Below, piece after piece: positions 8,798 through 15,984 of a DNA stretch of 64,000 nucleotides. The stretch spans positions 1,501,353 through 1,565,352 of the forward strand of contig NC_011831.1 in NCBI RefSeq assembly GCF_000021945.1, written 5' to 3'. Each line of letters opens with the position of its first letter. Position 1 is the stretch's first letter. The notes below the pieces were generated by a model that worked only from the letters and a program-made list of their open reading frames with translations, had not been told where the DNA came from and did no database searches. The position numbers and the translations under genes are program-made. Origin of the DNA: Chloroflexus aggregans DSM 9485. Its GTDB lineage: Bacteria; Chloroflexota; Chloroflexia; Chloroflexales; Chloroflexaceae.

Positions 8798-8951
8798 GTA
8801 GATCACCTCATGTCCTACACGATAGGTTTTCTCACCGTCGGTGATCCCAACCGGTTCACCGGTGGCTATCTCTACCATCGCGAAGTCTTCCGACGCTGGC
8901 GTGCGCAAGGCCACCGCATTGACGAAATTGTGTTAAGGCCGGCGGATGTCG
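8405..8951 (+). repeat. 547-bp segmental duplication, copy 1
   Basis: Sequence from the PTPS-like start codon to codon 47 of the following glycosyltransferase head is nearly identical to 12567-13113 (constant offset 4162). Identity ends sharply on both sides: upstream of the ATG the two copies have unrelated sequence, and after GATGTCG at 8951 this copy turns into DNA-methylase remnants. Confidence 0.9.
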
Positions 8952-9359
8952 CCAGTTTTCGTAAGCACGACGAAAACGGCAAAGGTATCGTCTCGCGCTG
9001 GTACCCTCAGACCTTAGCCCGCCGGCTGCACGATCTGCAACAGGTTGCTCACGGATCGATGTTTGCTGCGCTGATGGGCTTTATTGATTCGCTTTACACA
9101 GCCGGCGGTAAGCGGACCGGCAAACGGCTCTACCGCTCAGATTGACCACCGGAGTCTGTTCCACTTGTGCCGGCAGGTGGCCGGTGAGGTGCTGCTGACG
9201 TATGATGAAGTGGAAGAGGTGGAAGAACTTGCGCGCGAGTATGGCTTTCAGATGCGATTAGTGCCGATGAAAAATACCTATCATGCCACGCTGCGCGAAT
9301 TGGCGTGGCTCGCTGGGTTGCCGGTGATGCGCGACGAGCGGGGCATCTACCACGTCTGA
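8810..9359 (+). pseudogene. Chimeric pseudogene: glycosyltransferase head joined to decayed DNA adenine methylase
   Basis: The first 47 codons match the N-terminus of the intact GT4 gene at 12972. After about 8951 the frame instead encodes remnants resembling a D12-class N6-adenine DNA methyltransferase: FRKHDENGKGIVSRWYPQTL, then a deletion, then FIDSLYTAGGKRTGKRLY, where the catalytic motif should read DPPYTAGGKR. A one-base frameshift near 9140 moves the rest (IDHRSLFHL, VLLTYDEVEEVEELA, VPMKNTYHATLRELAW) to another frame, ending at 9359. The lost DPPY, the internal deletion and the frameshift make both parts non-functional. It looks like the junction left when a duplicated segment landed in or beside an old restriction-modification gene. 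Confidence 0.75.
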
Positions 9360-9391
9360 GCAATGAGGCACTCTTGTGATGCAGCGGAACG

Positions 9392-9410
9392 GCGGCAGTC
9401 AAACTGCCGC
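9392..9410. repeat. Short REP-like palindrome
   Basis: Perfect 8-bp arms GCGGCAGT / ACTGCCGC with a 3-base loop, in the gap between the pseudogene and the convergent membrane-protein gene. The same core (GGCAG..CTGCC next to GGCGTG/CACGCC) recurs at 52888-53055, so it belongs to a dispersed family; it could also help end transcription from both sides. Confidence 0.5.
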
Positions 9411-9492
9411 ACTCCATATGAGACCAACCATCAGCAAGCCAGCGTGCGAGAGGTTTCTGGAATGGCGACAGGGTAATTGTCACGCGCCATAG

Positions 9493-11445
9493 CTATTTGC
9501 GCAGCGCAAACACCAAGAGCACGAGACCAACCGCCATCAAACCGGGGCCGGCGCTTAGGATGAAGGTAGCCAAACGTTGCGCGGGTAGGCCAGCCAGTTC
9601 AGAACGCGGCAGGTACCATGCCCAGTGATCAACCAGATGCTGATTGGGCGGATCGTAGTTCCATGCCCAACGGGAGAGCGGATTCACCGGCAGCGGTGCG
9701 ATGGCGGTATCGACCACTGCTAGTTCAACGCCACGCGCTGTAACCCCGCGCAATCGGGTGATGAGCGGCCCTAGCGGATCATTGCGATCGCTGAAGCCAA
9801 TAGCCATCGGATTCCACGTGCGCGCGACAATCTCAAGCTGCGCCTGACCGGGTTCGATCAGCAGATGGTATACCCGCCGCTGACCTTCCGGCAGCACACC
9901 GAGGTCATTGCCGTTCAGACGCAGACGGAGCGCGCTGGTAGGTGCTTCGACAGGACGCCAATCATCAATCACGAACGTAAGCCGGCCCCCATCCTCAGTT
10001 ACACAGTCCACTACGCCGCGCTGTCCCGTGCGCCGCGGCAAGGCAGCGCCATCCGGCGCTTCCGAAGGATACATCCCGGCTCCCAATTTGCATACCGGCG
10101 GCGCAGTCGCGTACCGCTGCCAGCGTTCAGCTAGCAGACACCAATGCCCTATAAGCGGCGATGGCTTGATCGGGCAATGTTGCTCTGCTGGCGGAACGTA
10201 GACTACGTAGGTGTCAAAATTCAACAGCACGCCCCCCAAATTGCCGGCAAAACCGAGGAGACCGGTAAGCACGACCAGCACCACACGCCGGTACGTAGCC
10301 GCCGGTTGCCGCGCCTTGCGCAGAAACATACCGGCCCCAAGCACGATGAGCGGCGCTACTACCGGCAGGAGATACCGCGGCCCCCATACACCACCGCCTT
10401 GCCACTTACCCCACATAGCGTACAACCCAAGGTGTGTGCAAAACAGGCCAATCACCAGCAGCACAACCGCCCGCTCCCCACGCCGCCAGAGCGCGATCCC
10501 GCCCGGTATCGCCAACAAGATTGGCGGTGCAAAGCAAAATACGCTCTTGCCAGGACTGAACAACATACCGGTGAGACCTATAAGCAACGGCGTTGTAAAG
10601 TCGTAGGCCTCACTCGCATAGCCCGATGCGAGCGGTGTACCAAACCGAGCAAGGTTGTACCAGATAAAGATCAACCCGCCCGGAATCATTCCACTGATCC
10701 ATACGGCCACAAGACCGAGCGTCTGAGTGATACGCCTGCTGATCGCTGCGAAAGGGGTGGATTGTGACACATTGGATACGCACGCCGAACGGCACCAAGC
10801 CTCCCATAGGACGTAGACGCCGAAGACCGGCAGAACAATACCCGCCGCAATCCGAGTTACCAGCAATAAACCCGCGGCAATCCCAGACACGAATAGGGCC
10901 AGCCAGCGCGCGATCGGTCGCTGGTATGACCACGCCGTATGCGCGCGTTCGGCAGCAATCAGGATCAGCAAGCCGGCCAACGGTTCGGAGAAAAACGTGC
11001 GGGCATAGGGCCACGCAAAAGTCGCCAGACCGTAGAGCAGGGCAAGGATAACGGACCAACCCTTGGTTACCCCCAGCCGCAACGACCACAAGGCCAGCAC
11101 AGCGCAGGTAGCAGCAGTGAGCAGACCATTGAGCGCCATCACCGCAAAGCGCGTCGCGTAATCAGCCCGCGCGCCAGACGAAGCAATCAGCTCACCGAGC
11201 AGATGAAACGGGATAGCCAGCAATGAAGGGAGAACACCGAAGGGCGAATAGCTTCGATCGTCTACACCGGGGAGCAACGCCACAAACGGCGATTCTACCA
11301 CCGCTACTACCGCGACATCGCCCCGCTCGATCAGACTACGGGTTACGGCCAGCATCGTCTCTTCGTCGGCTGAGTAGGTATGGCCGCTCATGGTGAGCAG
11401 GTAGAAGCCGCAGAAGAGCAGGAAGATCGCGCTCGCAAGACGCAT
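9493..11445 (-). CDS. Polytopic membrane protein, GT39/ArnT-like glycosyltransferase candidate
   Basis: 650 residues with about ten hydrophobic helices: one at the N-terminus (residues 3-20), a dense series between about 70 and 400, and one at the very C-terminus. The first extracytoplasmic loop has the acidic motif SADEETM near residue 27, in the position of the catalytic Asp/Glu of GT-C lipid-carrier-dependent glycosyltransferases. A soluble domain of about 200 residues (about 415-620) lies before the last helix. This fits a GT-C enzyme adding a sugar from a polyprenyl carrier to an envelope molecule, but no specific family signature was secured. It lies on the opposite strand inside the pterin-like string and may have arrived with the rearrangement there. 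Confidence 0.6.
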   Translation of the reverse strand: MRLASAIFLLFCGFYLLTMSGHTYSADEETMLAVTRSLIERGDVAVVAVVESPFVALLPGVDDRSYSPFGVLPSLLAIPFHLLGELIASSGARADYATRFAVMALNGLLTAATCAVLALWSLRLGVTKGWSVILALLYGLATFAWPYARTFFSEPLAGLLILIAAERAHTAWSYQRPIARWLALFVSGIAAGLLLVTRIAAGIVLPVFGVYVLWEAWCRSACVSNVSQSTPFAAISRRITQTLGLVAVWISGMIPGGLIFIWYNLARFGTPLASGYASEAYDFTTPLLIGLTGMLFSPGKSVFCFAPPILLAIPGGIALWRRGERAVVLLVIGLFCTHLGLYAMWGKWQGGGVWGPRYLLPVVAPLIVLGAGMFLRKARQPAATYRRVVLVVLTGLLGFAGNLGGVLLNFDTYVVYVPPAEQHCPIKPSPLIGHWCLLAERWQRYATAPPVCKLGAGMYPSEAPDGAALPRRTGQRGVVDCVTEDGGRLTFVIDDWRPVEAPTSALRLRLNGNDLGVLPEGQRRVYHLLIEPGQAQLEIVARTWNPMAIGFSDRNDPLGPLITRLRGVTARGVELAVVDTAIAPLPVNPLSRWAWNYDPPNQHLVDHWAWYLPRSELAGLPAQRLATFILSAGPGLMAVGLVLLVFALRK

Positions 11446-11518
11446 AGCAAAAGCTTTGTGAGAGATGTGAGACTGCTGGCCTGATCACTAAGCGCAGCGA
11501 TTATATCAAAGAACCACT

Positions 11519-11720
11519 TTGGGAGCAAAAGATTGATGCGGGAGCTTTTCCCCGCGAGCACGGGAGCATACTCGCAGCGCTTGCTCTCGCTACAGCAAGA
11601 GATTGCTTCAAGCGCTCCGCACCCTCGCAACGACCACCGGGTACGTCTCCTTGCAATGACAGGGCAAGCTTGTGATTGCGAGCCGCCGTTAGGCGGCGAC
11701 GTCATCCCCCGCGCGTGCGG
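11519..11720. repeat. Dispersed intergenic repeat (GCAATGAC-type)
   Basis: The stretch with CAAGAGATTGCTTC, GCGCTCCGCACCCTCGCAA and TTGCAATGACAGGGC resembles 63395-63440 (GAGACTGCTCC, GCGCTCCGCGCCTCGCAATGACC). Repeats of this general form, with TCGCAATGAC, are common between genes in many bacterial genomes. No coding sense is apparent. Confidence 0.4.
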
Positions 11721-12400
11721 CGTCTTTGCACACGTCGCGCCTTTGCGTTACCCCCGCGGCGTCTTTGCACACGTCACGCCTTTGCGTTACCCCCCCGCGG
11801 CGTCTGTGCGCACTTCGCGCCTTTGCGTTACCCCCCTCAGCGTCTGTGCGCACTTCGCGCCTTTGCGTTACCCCCCCGCAGCGTCTGTGCGCACTTCACC
11901 CCTTTGCGTTACCCCCCTCAGCGTCTGTGCGCACTTCGCGCCTTTGCGTTACCCCCCTCAGCGTCTGTGCGCACTTCGCGCCTTTGCGCTACCCCCCTCA
12001 GCGTCTGTGCGCACTTCGCGCCTTTGCGTTACCCCCCTCAGCGTCTGTGCGTACTTCGCGCCTTTGCGCTACCCCCCTCAGCGTCTGTGCGCACTTCACC
12101 CCTTTGCGTTACCCCCCTCAGCGTCTGTGCGCACTTCACCCCTTTGCGTTACCCCCCTCAGCGTCTGTGCGCACTTCGCGCCTTTGCGTTACCCCCCCTC
12201 AGCGTCTGTGCGCACTTCGCGCCTTTGCGCTACCCCCCTCAGCGTCTGTGCGCACTTCACCCCTTTGCGTTACCCCCGCGGCGTCTGTGCGCACTTCGCG
12301 CCTTTGCGTTACCCCCCTCAGCGTCTGTGCGCACTTCGCGCCTTTGCGTTACCCCCCCGCGGCGTCTGTGCGCACTTCGCGCCTTTGCGCTAATCCCCGC
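11707..12400. repeat. Tandem array of about 17 copies of a 40-bp repeat
   Basis: The core CGCGCCTTTGCG recurs every 39-41 bases from about 11738 to 12381. Units read roughly CGTCTGTGCGCACTTCGCGC then CTTTGCGTTACCCCCCTCAG, with variants at a few positions (CTCAG or CCGCGG at the junction; GCGTT or GCGCT). Units abut with no unique spacers, so it is not CRISPR. Because 40 is not a multiple of 3, all three frames stay open over long runs, giving meaningless ORFs of Cys/Arg/Leu/Pro. It lies directly before the intact PTPS-like copy and is the reverse complement of the GCAAAGGCGC family found elsewhere in the window. Confidence 0.93.
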
Positions 12401-12449
12401 GGCGTATCTACGAGCGCGTATGCTGTCTGCACGAAACAAAGACAAAACC

Positions 12450-12478
12450 TTGACAAAAGAGACGGACTGTGAGATTAA
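12450..12478 (+). promoter_or_regulatory. Candidate promoter for PTPS-like copy 2
   Basis: TTGACA (12450-12455), a 17-base spacer and GATTAA (12473-12478). The -35 is perfect and the -10 weak. It would give this copy and the glycosyltransferase their own transcription after separation from the upstream genes. Confidence 0.4.
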
Positions 12479-12566
12479 GGTGGTAACTCTCTTTGCTCGT
12501 GCAAACCAGCAGCAAAGCAGTCGCACCCGATATCACCCGACCAGTGCCCGACACAGGAGTACCCGC

Positions 12567-12959
12567 ATGTACGAAATTGGCGTCAGCGCCCAATTTGAAG
12601 CTGCCCACCGGCTTGAAGGCAATTTCGGTCCGGCCACCCGTATGCACGGCCACACCTACCGGCTAGAAGCCATCGTCACCGGTGAGCGTCTCCAACCTGA
12701 CGGCACGCTCGTTGATATGAGCCAACTCCAAGCAGCAGTGCAGAGGGTTGTCGCCGATTTACACTATCGCGATCTCGGAACCGTCGAAGGGTTGCGCGAC
12801 ATCAACACCACTGCTGAGCATGTTGCCTACTATTGCTGGCGACGGATTGCAGCGGCGCTCAGCGGAGCCGGTCTCACGACCCTAACCGTGCGTATCTGGG
12901 AAAACCCACAGGTCTATGCGGCGTACAGTGAAACACTGGTATCATCAGACGGTACATAG
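12567..12959 (+). CDS. PTPS/QueD-like protein, copy 2, lacking the catalytic Cys
   Basis: 130 residues, differing from the copy at 8405 at only five positions (Ile4, Gly5, Arg15, Arg60, Thr103 here). It keeps the zinc ligands His14, His27 and His29 and likewise has Ala23 where PTPS and QueD carry the nucleophilic Cys. The ATG at 12567 follows an AGGAG ribosome site (12555-12559); the much longer open frame reaching back to 11676 is only the 40-bp repeat array. The intact GT4 gene begins 12 bases after the stop, the same spacing as in the broken copy, so this pair is probably the ancestral, working arrangement. Confidence 0.85.
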   Translation: MYEIGVSAQFEAAHRLEGNFGPATRMHGHTYRLEAIVTGERLQPDGTLVDMSQLQAAVQRVVADLHYRDLGTVEGLRDINTTAEHVAYYCWRRIAAALSGAGLTTLTVRIWENPQVYAAYSETLVSSDGT

Positions 12960-13113
12960 GTAGATCACCTCATGTCCTACACGATAGGTTTTCTCACCGT
13001 TGGCGATCCCCACCGGCTCACCGGTGGCTATCTCTACCATCGCGAAGTCTTCCGGCGCTGGCGTGCGCAAGGCCACCGCGTGGATGAAATCGTCTTAGGA
13101 CCGGCCGATGTCG
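12567..13113 (+). repeat. 547-bp segmental duplication, copy 2
   Basis: Partner of 8405-8951. Here the segment is followed by the full glycosyltransferase gene, so this copy most likely preserves the original downstream context. Confidence 0.9.
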
Positions 13114-14021
13114 ACGGGCAACTAGCCGCCGCACCACAGGCCGGTTCACGGATCAGCGTTGACCGGTACGATGCGATCATCGTTGACGCTTTGGCCCGTG
13201 CGGTCGTGGCGCCATGGCTTGAGTATTGGCGCACCCGGCGGCCACTACTCGCACTGATCCATGAATTACCGGCGGTAGCCGGCGCAAGCGATCCGCGGGA
13301 ACGGGAATGGGAACAGGCACTGCTGCGCGCTCATATACTCGTCACGGTAAGCGATGATGGAGCGGCAACCCTGATCGCCCGTGGCGCAGATCCGAACCGA
13401 CTAGTTGTAGCTTCCGGCGGATGTGATCGTCTGCTACCCTTGCTACCGGTCAACTGCACCCGCGAGCCACTGATCATCGCCGTTGGCCAATGGATTCCGC
13501 GCAAGAATCTAGCCAACCTGGTACGAGCATGGGGACAAGCCGCAGTGAACGGCTGGCATTTAGCACTGATCGGCGAGACTGAAGCCGATCCAACTTACGC
13601 CGCCGAAGTCTGGCAAGCGGTGCGCAACTGCTCGGCCCCGGTACTGGTGCGAGGCACGCTTAGCGATGATGAGTTAGCCCACCTCTACGCACGCGCCAGC
13701 GTCTTTGCCCTCCCCTCCCGCTTTGAAGGCTACGGATTAGTCTTTGCCGAAGCACTCGCATGCGGTCTACCGGTGATTGCCGGCGCGGTCGGACCCGTGC
13801 CGGCCCTGGTCGGTAATGGTGGGCTCCTCGTACCACCTGACGACGAACCGGCATTGGCAGCGGCCCTACACCGCATTGCTATCGACACTACACTCCGTCA
13901 ACGTCTCAGCGCTGCTGCTCGTCAACGCGCCCATACTCTGCCACGTTGGGATGACACTGCGCAACGTTTGTTAGCTGCCGTAATCCATGCATGCACATCC
14001 TCGGCAAGCGCTCAAACTTGA
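12972..14021 (+). CDS. GT4-family glycosyltransferase
   Basis: 349 residues with the GT-B fold. The N-terminal domain opens with a glycine-rich acceptor loop (FLTVGDPHRLTGGYLYHREVF). The C-terminal domain has IIAVGQWIPRKNLANLVRAW, the donor-phosphate region, and SRFEGYGLVFAEALACGLPVIAG, the E-x7-E nucleotide-sugar motif of retaining GT4 enzymes. No membrane segment is seen. The acceptor is unknown; tight coupling to the PTPS-like gene suggests a glycosylated pterin or related heterocycle, as known for biopterin glycosides of cyanobacteria and green sulfur bacteria, but that is inference. Confidence 0.83.
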   Translation: MSYTIGFLTVGDPHRLTGGYLYHREVFRRWRAQGHRVDEIVLGPADVDGQLAAAPQAGSRISVDRYDAIIVDALARAVVAPWLEYWRTRRPLLALIHELPAVAGASDPREREWEQALLRAHILVTVSDDGAATLIARGADPNRLVVASGGCDRLLPLLPVNCTREPLIIAVGQWIPRKNLANLVRAWGQAAVNGWHLALIGETEADPTYAAEVWQAVRNCSAPVLVRGTLSDDELAHLYARASVFALPSRFEGYGLVFAEALACGLPVIAGAVGPVPALVGNGGLLVPPDDEPALAAALHRIAIDTTLRQRLSAAARQRAHTLPRWDDTAQRLLAAVIHACTSSASAQT

Positions 14022-14043
14022 TCAAATTGTCATCTATCTCCCC

Positions 14044-14072
14044 TTGTGAGCCGAATCCTTACATGCTAGAGT
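14044..14072 (+). promoter_or_regulatory. Promoter for the lipoprotein gene
   Basis: TTGTGA (14044-14049), exactly 17 bases, TAGAGT (14067-14072). The same layout with TTGACC and TAGAAT occurs before the gene at 44785. The gene has a clear AGGGGAG ribosome site. Confidence 0.55.
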
Positions 14073-14121
14073 TTCAATCGAAGCTTGCCTACCACCACAA
14101 CTACAAGGGGAGTTCTTCATA

Positions 14122-15231
14122 ATGAACAAAAGTAAGACGGTACCAACCCTCATCAGCTTCGCGCTTGTTGTTGTGCTCACCGCCTGCGGCGGTACTGCCA
14201 GTGCCCCTGCTCCCACTCCCACAACGGCAGAATCGGCAAACCCAACACGCACGCCTCGCCCAACAGCCGCTAATGCGCAACCAACAGCCGCACCAACCAC
14301 TGCCGCAGAGGGATCGATCATCCGACCGCCGCCCACTAACAACCAAAGCGGACTGACCACACTCGGTAATGTTCAAGTAGAGATGAGCATTGAGGGGACC
14401 ATCAAAACGGAAGGGCAAGCTGATGAGTCGATCCAGATAGTGATGCGGGAGATCCGGCTGCAAAACGGCAATCGGAACCTTGTAATCGAATCGACAACAC
14501 CTGACCAAGGAATCGAGCGCATCAACTACTTTCTCATCGACGGTGAAAGCTTTCAATACGCTGAACGCGACAACGATCGTACCTGTATTAGCGTGAGCGG
14601 CAGCGATTTCTTTACCGGAAGTATAATCACACCAGAGTCCTTGATCGGTGATCTCAAAGAAGCAACTCTCGCCGAACGTGGTGTACAAGTCAACGGTTTT
14701 ACCACCGATCGTTACACCTTCAGCTTAAACGAGCAGAATCTTGGTTATCAAGGGCAAGCAAACGGCGAAATCTGGGTAGCAAGCAACCCGAACATCGTGG
14801 TACGACATATTGGCACCCTGAACGGCTCATTTGGTGGGATAGCTGTTGAAGAAGGGGGCGAGATACTTCCGCAATCGACCGGGAATCTGAGCTGGAAGTA
14901 CAACGTCACTCAGATCGCGGCAAACACCACCATCACCCTCCCTGAGGTATGTGCGCAACAGCAAACAGCCGGTGCCGACATTCCACTCCCGCCAAACATC
15001 AGCAATACGTTGCGTACCAGCAATTTGATCAGCTTCGAGACAAGCGACACAGCAGCAAACATCGCTCAGTTTTATCAGACCGAGATGGTGGCAAAGGGAT
15101 GGCAAGCGAGCGAAACCAATCAGTACGGTGACACATACCAACTAACATTTACCAAGGACGGTCGTACTGCAACTGTCAACATCTCGGCAGGTGATAAACA
15201 AACGATGGTGATCATCCTTCTTGACTCGTAG
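14122..15231 (+). CDS. Secreted lipoprotein of unknown function
   Basis: 369 residues. A positively charged start, a hydrophobic core and the lipobox LTAC (Cys about residue 21) show a lipid-anchored exported protein. A Thr/Pro/Ala-rich linker (about residues 25-65) leads to a mainly beta domain (about 75-275) with the general look of LolA/LppX-like or outer-leaflet carrier proteins, then a smaller domain (about 290-369) with ANIAQFYQTEMVAKGWQ. No enzyme motif is seen. It has its own promoter, is not part of the ilv operon downstream, and its function is not assigned. Confidence 0.75.
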   Translation: MNKSKTVPTLISFALVVVLTACGGTASAPAPTPTTAESANPTRTPRPTAANAQPTAAPTTAAEGSIIRPPPTNNQSGLTTLGNVQVEMSIEGTIKTEGQADESIQIVMREIRLQNGNRNLVIESTTPDQGIERINYFLIDGESFQYAERDNDRTCISVSGSDFFTGSIITPESLIGDLKEATLAERGVQVNGFTTDRYTFSLNEQNLGYQGQANGEIWVASNPNIVVRHIGTLNGSFGGIAVEEGGEILPQSTGNLSWKYNVTQIAANTTITLPEVCAQQQTAGADIPLPPNISNTLRTSNLISFETSDTAANIAQFYQTEMVAKGWQASETNQYGDTYQLTFTKDGRTATVNISAGDKQTMVIILLDS

Positions 15232-15435
15232 GACACGATTAACGTCACAAGAGCGGTGCGTATCGAATAACGGGGGCAAGCGACAAGCGCGGTTACCGAC
15301 ACACCCGACGGGATCAAACTCCGACTGCTCGATTCAGGCGGCATTACAACGCAGCAACACCGCATCGGGAAAGGACAGGATAGCATCCTTTCCCATTCCT
15401 ATGTCAGCCAGATCGCACTTCGGTATGATCCCAGA

Positions 15436-15464
15436 TTGACAAATTCGTCACCCTATGGTATCCT
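15436..15464 (+). promoter_or_regulatory. ilv-leu operon promoter
   Basis: A perfect -35 TTGACA (15436-15441), a 17-base spacer and TATCCT (15459-15464). Transcription should start near 15471, about 30 bases before the leader peptide ORF. It is among the strongest promoter matches in the window. Confidence 0.75.
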
Positions 15465-15501
15465 CATCGCGGATAGTCATTTAGGCAAAGTACACAAACC
15501 T

Positions 15502-15585
15502 ATGGCCGCTCACTTTGTAAGCCTTATCCTCCTTGTACTCGTACTCCTCCTTAGCCTTATTGGCGGGTGGAGCAAGCGTGTTTAG
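15502..15585 (+). CDS. Branched-chain amino acid leader peptide (ilvL-like)
   Basis: A 27-codon ORF between the promoter and a terminator. Residues 8-20 read LILLVLVLLLSLI: 12 of 13 are Leu, Val or Ile, and 14 of all 27 residues are branched-chain. This is what a ribosome-stalling control peptide for an ilv-leu operon should look like, comparable in concept to enterobacterial ilvL and leuL. The stop codon (15583-15585) touches a GGGAGG segment (15585-15590) that can pair with CCTCCC (15630-15635), which is also the 5' arm of the terminator. Stalling at scarce BCAA codons would leave GGGAGG free to form the antiterminator; fast translation would cover it and allow termination. There is no strong Shine-Dalgarno. 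Confidence 0.75.
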   Translation: MAAHFVSLILLVLVLLLSLIGGWSKRV

Positions 15586-15627
15586 GGAGGGGAAGGTCAC
15601 AAAGCCCCGGCTCAGGATGTAAGACTG

Positions 15628-15656
15628 AACCTCCCGCAAAACGGGAGGTTTTTTAG
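15628..15656 (+). terminator. Attenuator (intrinsic terminator) of the ilv-leu leader
   Basis: Perfect 9-bp stem AACCTCCCG (15628-15636) / CGGGAGGTT (15642-15650) with a 5-base CAAAA loop, running straight into a T tract (15649-15654). It lies 43 bases after the leader-peptide stop and more than 300 bases before ilvB, so it can only serve premature termination. Confidence 0.85.
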
Positions 15657-15672
15657 TACCCTACTGAAACGT

Positions 15673-15777
15673 ATGATGCGGCTCATCAACATCATCATCA
15701 ACTACTGGCAACACCTTTGGTTGCAGCCGCACGTCGCGCTCGTGCCGGTTGTCATCAATCGGCAACGCAAACAATGA
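15673..15777 (+). CDS. Possible second leader ORF, Ile/Val/Leu-rich
   Basis: A 34-codon ORF just after the attenuator. Residues 4-9 are LINIII and residues 21-28 include VALVPVVI; 13 of 34 residues are branched-chain. It has no clear Shine-Dalgarno and no following hairpin with a T tract, so it may be chance, but the composition next to a true-looking leader peptide is notable. Confidence 0.25.
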   Translation: MMRLINIIINYWQHLWLQPHVALVPVVINRQRKQ

Positions 15778-15984
15778 TTCACCGCCGCCACGTCGGCGCA
15801 TTGCCGCGCGTCGGCTTGCTCACATCGCAGTGAGCAGCGGCGAAACGCCCCACTGCTGTGGCTCGTCGGTTGTTGGATCGGTCGTCGTCAACGGTGCCAT
15901 CGCTTACGAGAATGGCAACCGTGAGGTACGACTGTGCAAGCAATGGTTGTTTCAGATTCATCACATGAGGACAGGAGTAGTTCG

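Larger units (their letters stand above)
15232..15984 (+). promoter_or_regulatory. Long leader region of the ilv-leu operon
   Basis: About 750 bases without a conventional gene. In order it holds a consensus promoter (15436-15464), a BCAA-rich leader ORF (15502-15585), an intrinsic terminator (15628-15656), a second Ile/Val/Leu-rich short ORF (15673-15777) and a small GCTCAC/GTGAGC hairpin (15818-15835), then the ilvB ribosome site. I looked for a T-box motif and found none; the layout instead fits ribosome-mediated attenuation. Confidence 0.7.

Noticed and set aside
10144-10767. 207-codon plus-strand ORF inside the large membrane-protein gene
   Set aside because: Antisense to a well-formed gene with clear transmembrane segments; its composition (Arg, Pro, His, Gln) is that of a shadow frame.
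9493-11445. Calling the large membrane protein a transposon passenger
   Set aside because: No terminal inverted repeats, target duplications or transposase are visible around it; only the nearby duplication hints at movement.
11707-12400. Possible CRISPR array
   Set aside because: Repeats abut one another with no unique spacers of 25-40 bases, and no cas genes are near.
11533-12472. Long ORFs in all three plus frames rich in Cys, Arg, Leu and Pro
   Set aside because: They are the 40-bp tandem repeat read in three frames; there is no ribosome site and the peptide repeats simply follow the DNA period.
15232-15984. T-box riboswitch upstream of ilvB
   Set aside because: No T-box antiterminator consensus (of the AGGGTGGNACCGCG type) was found; the leader ORF and simple terminator explain the region better.
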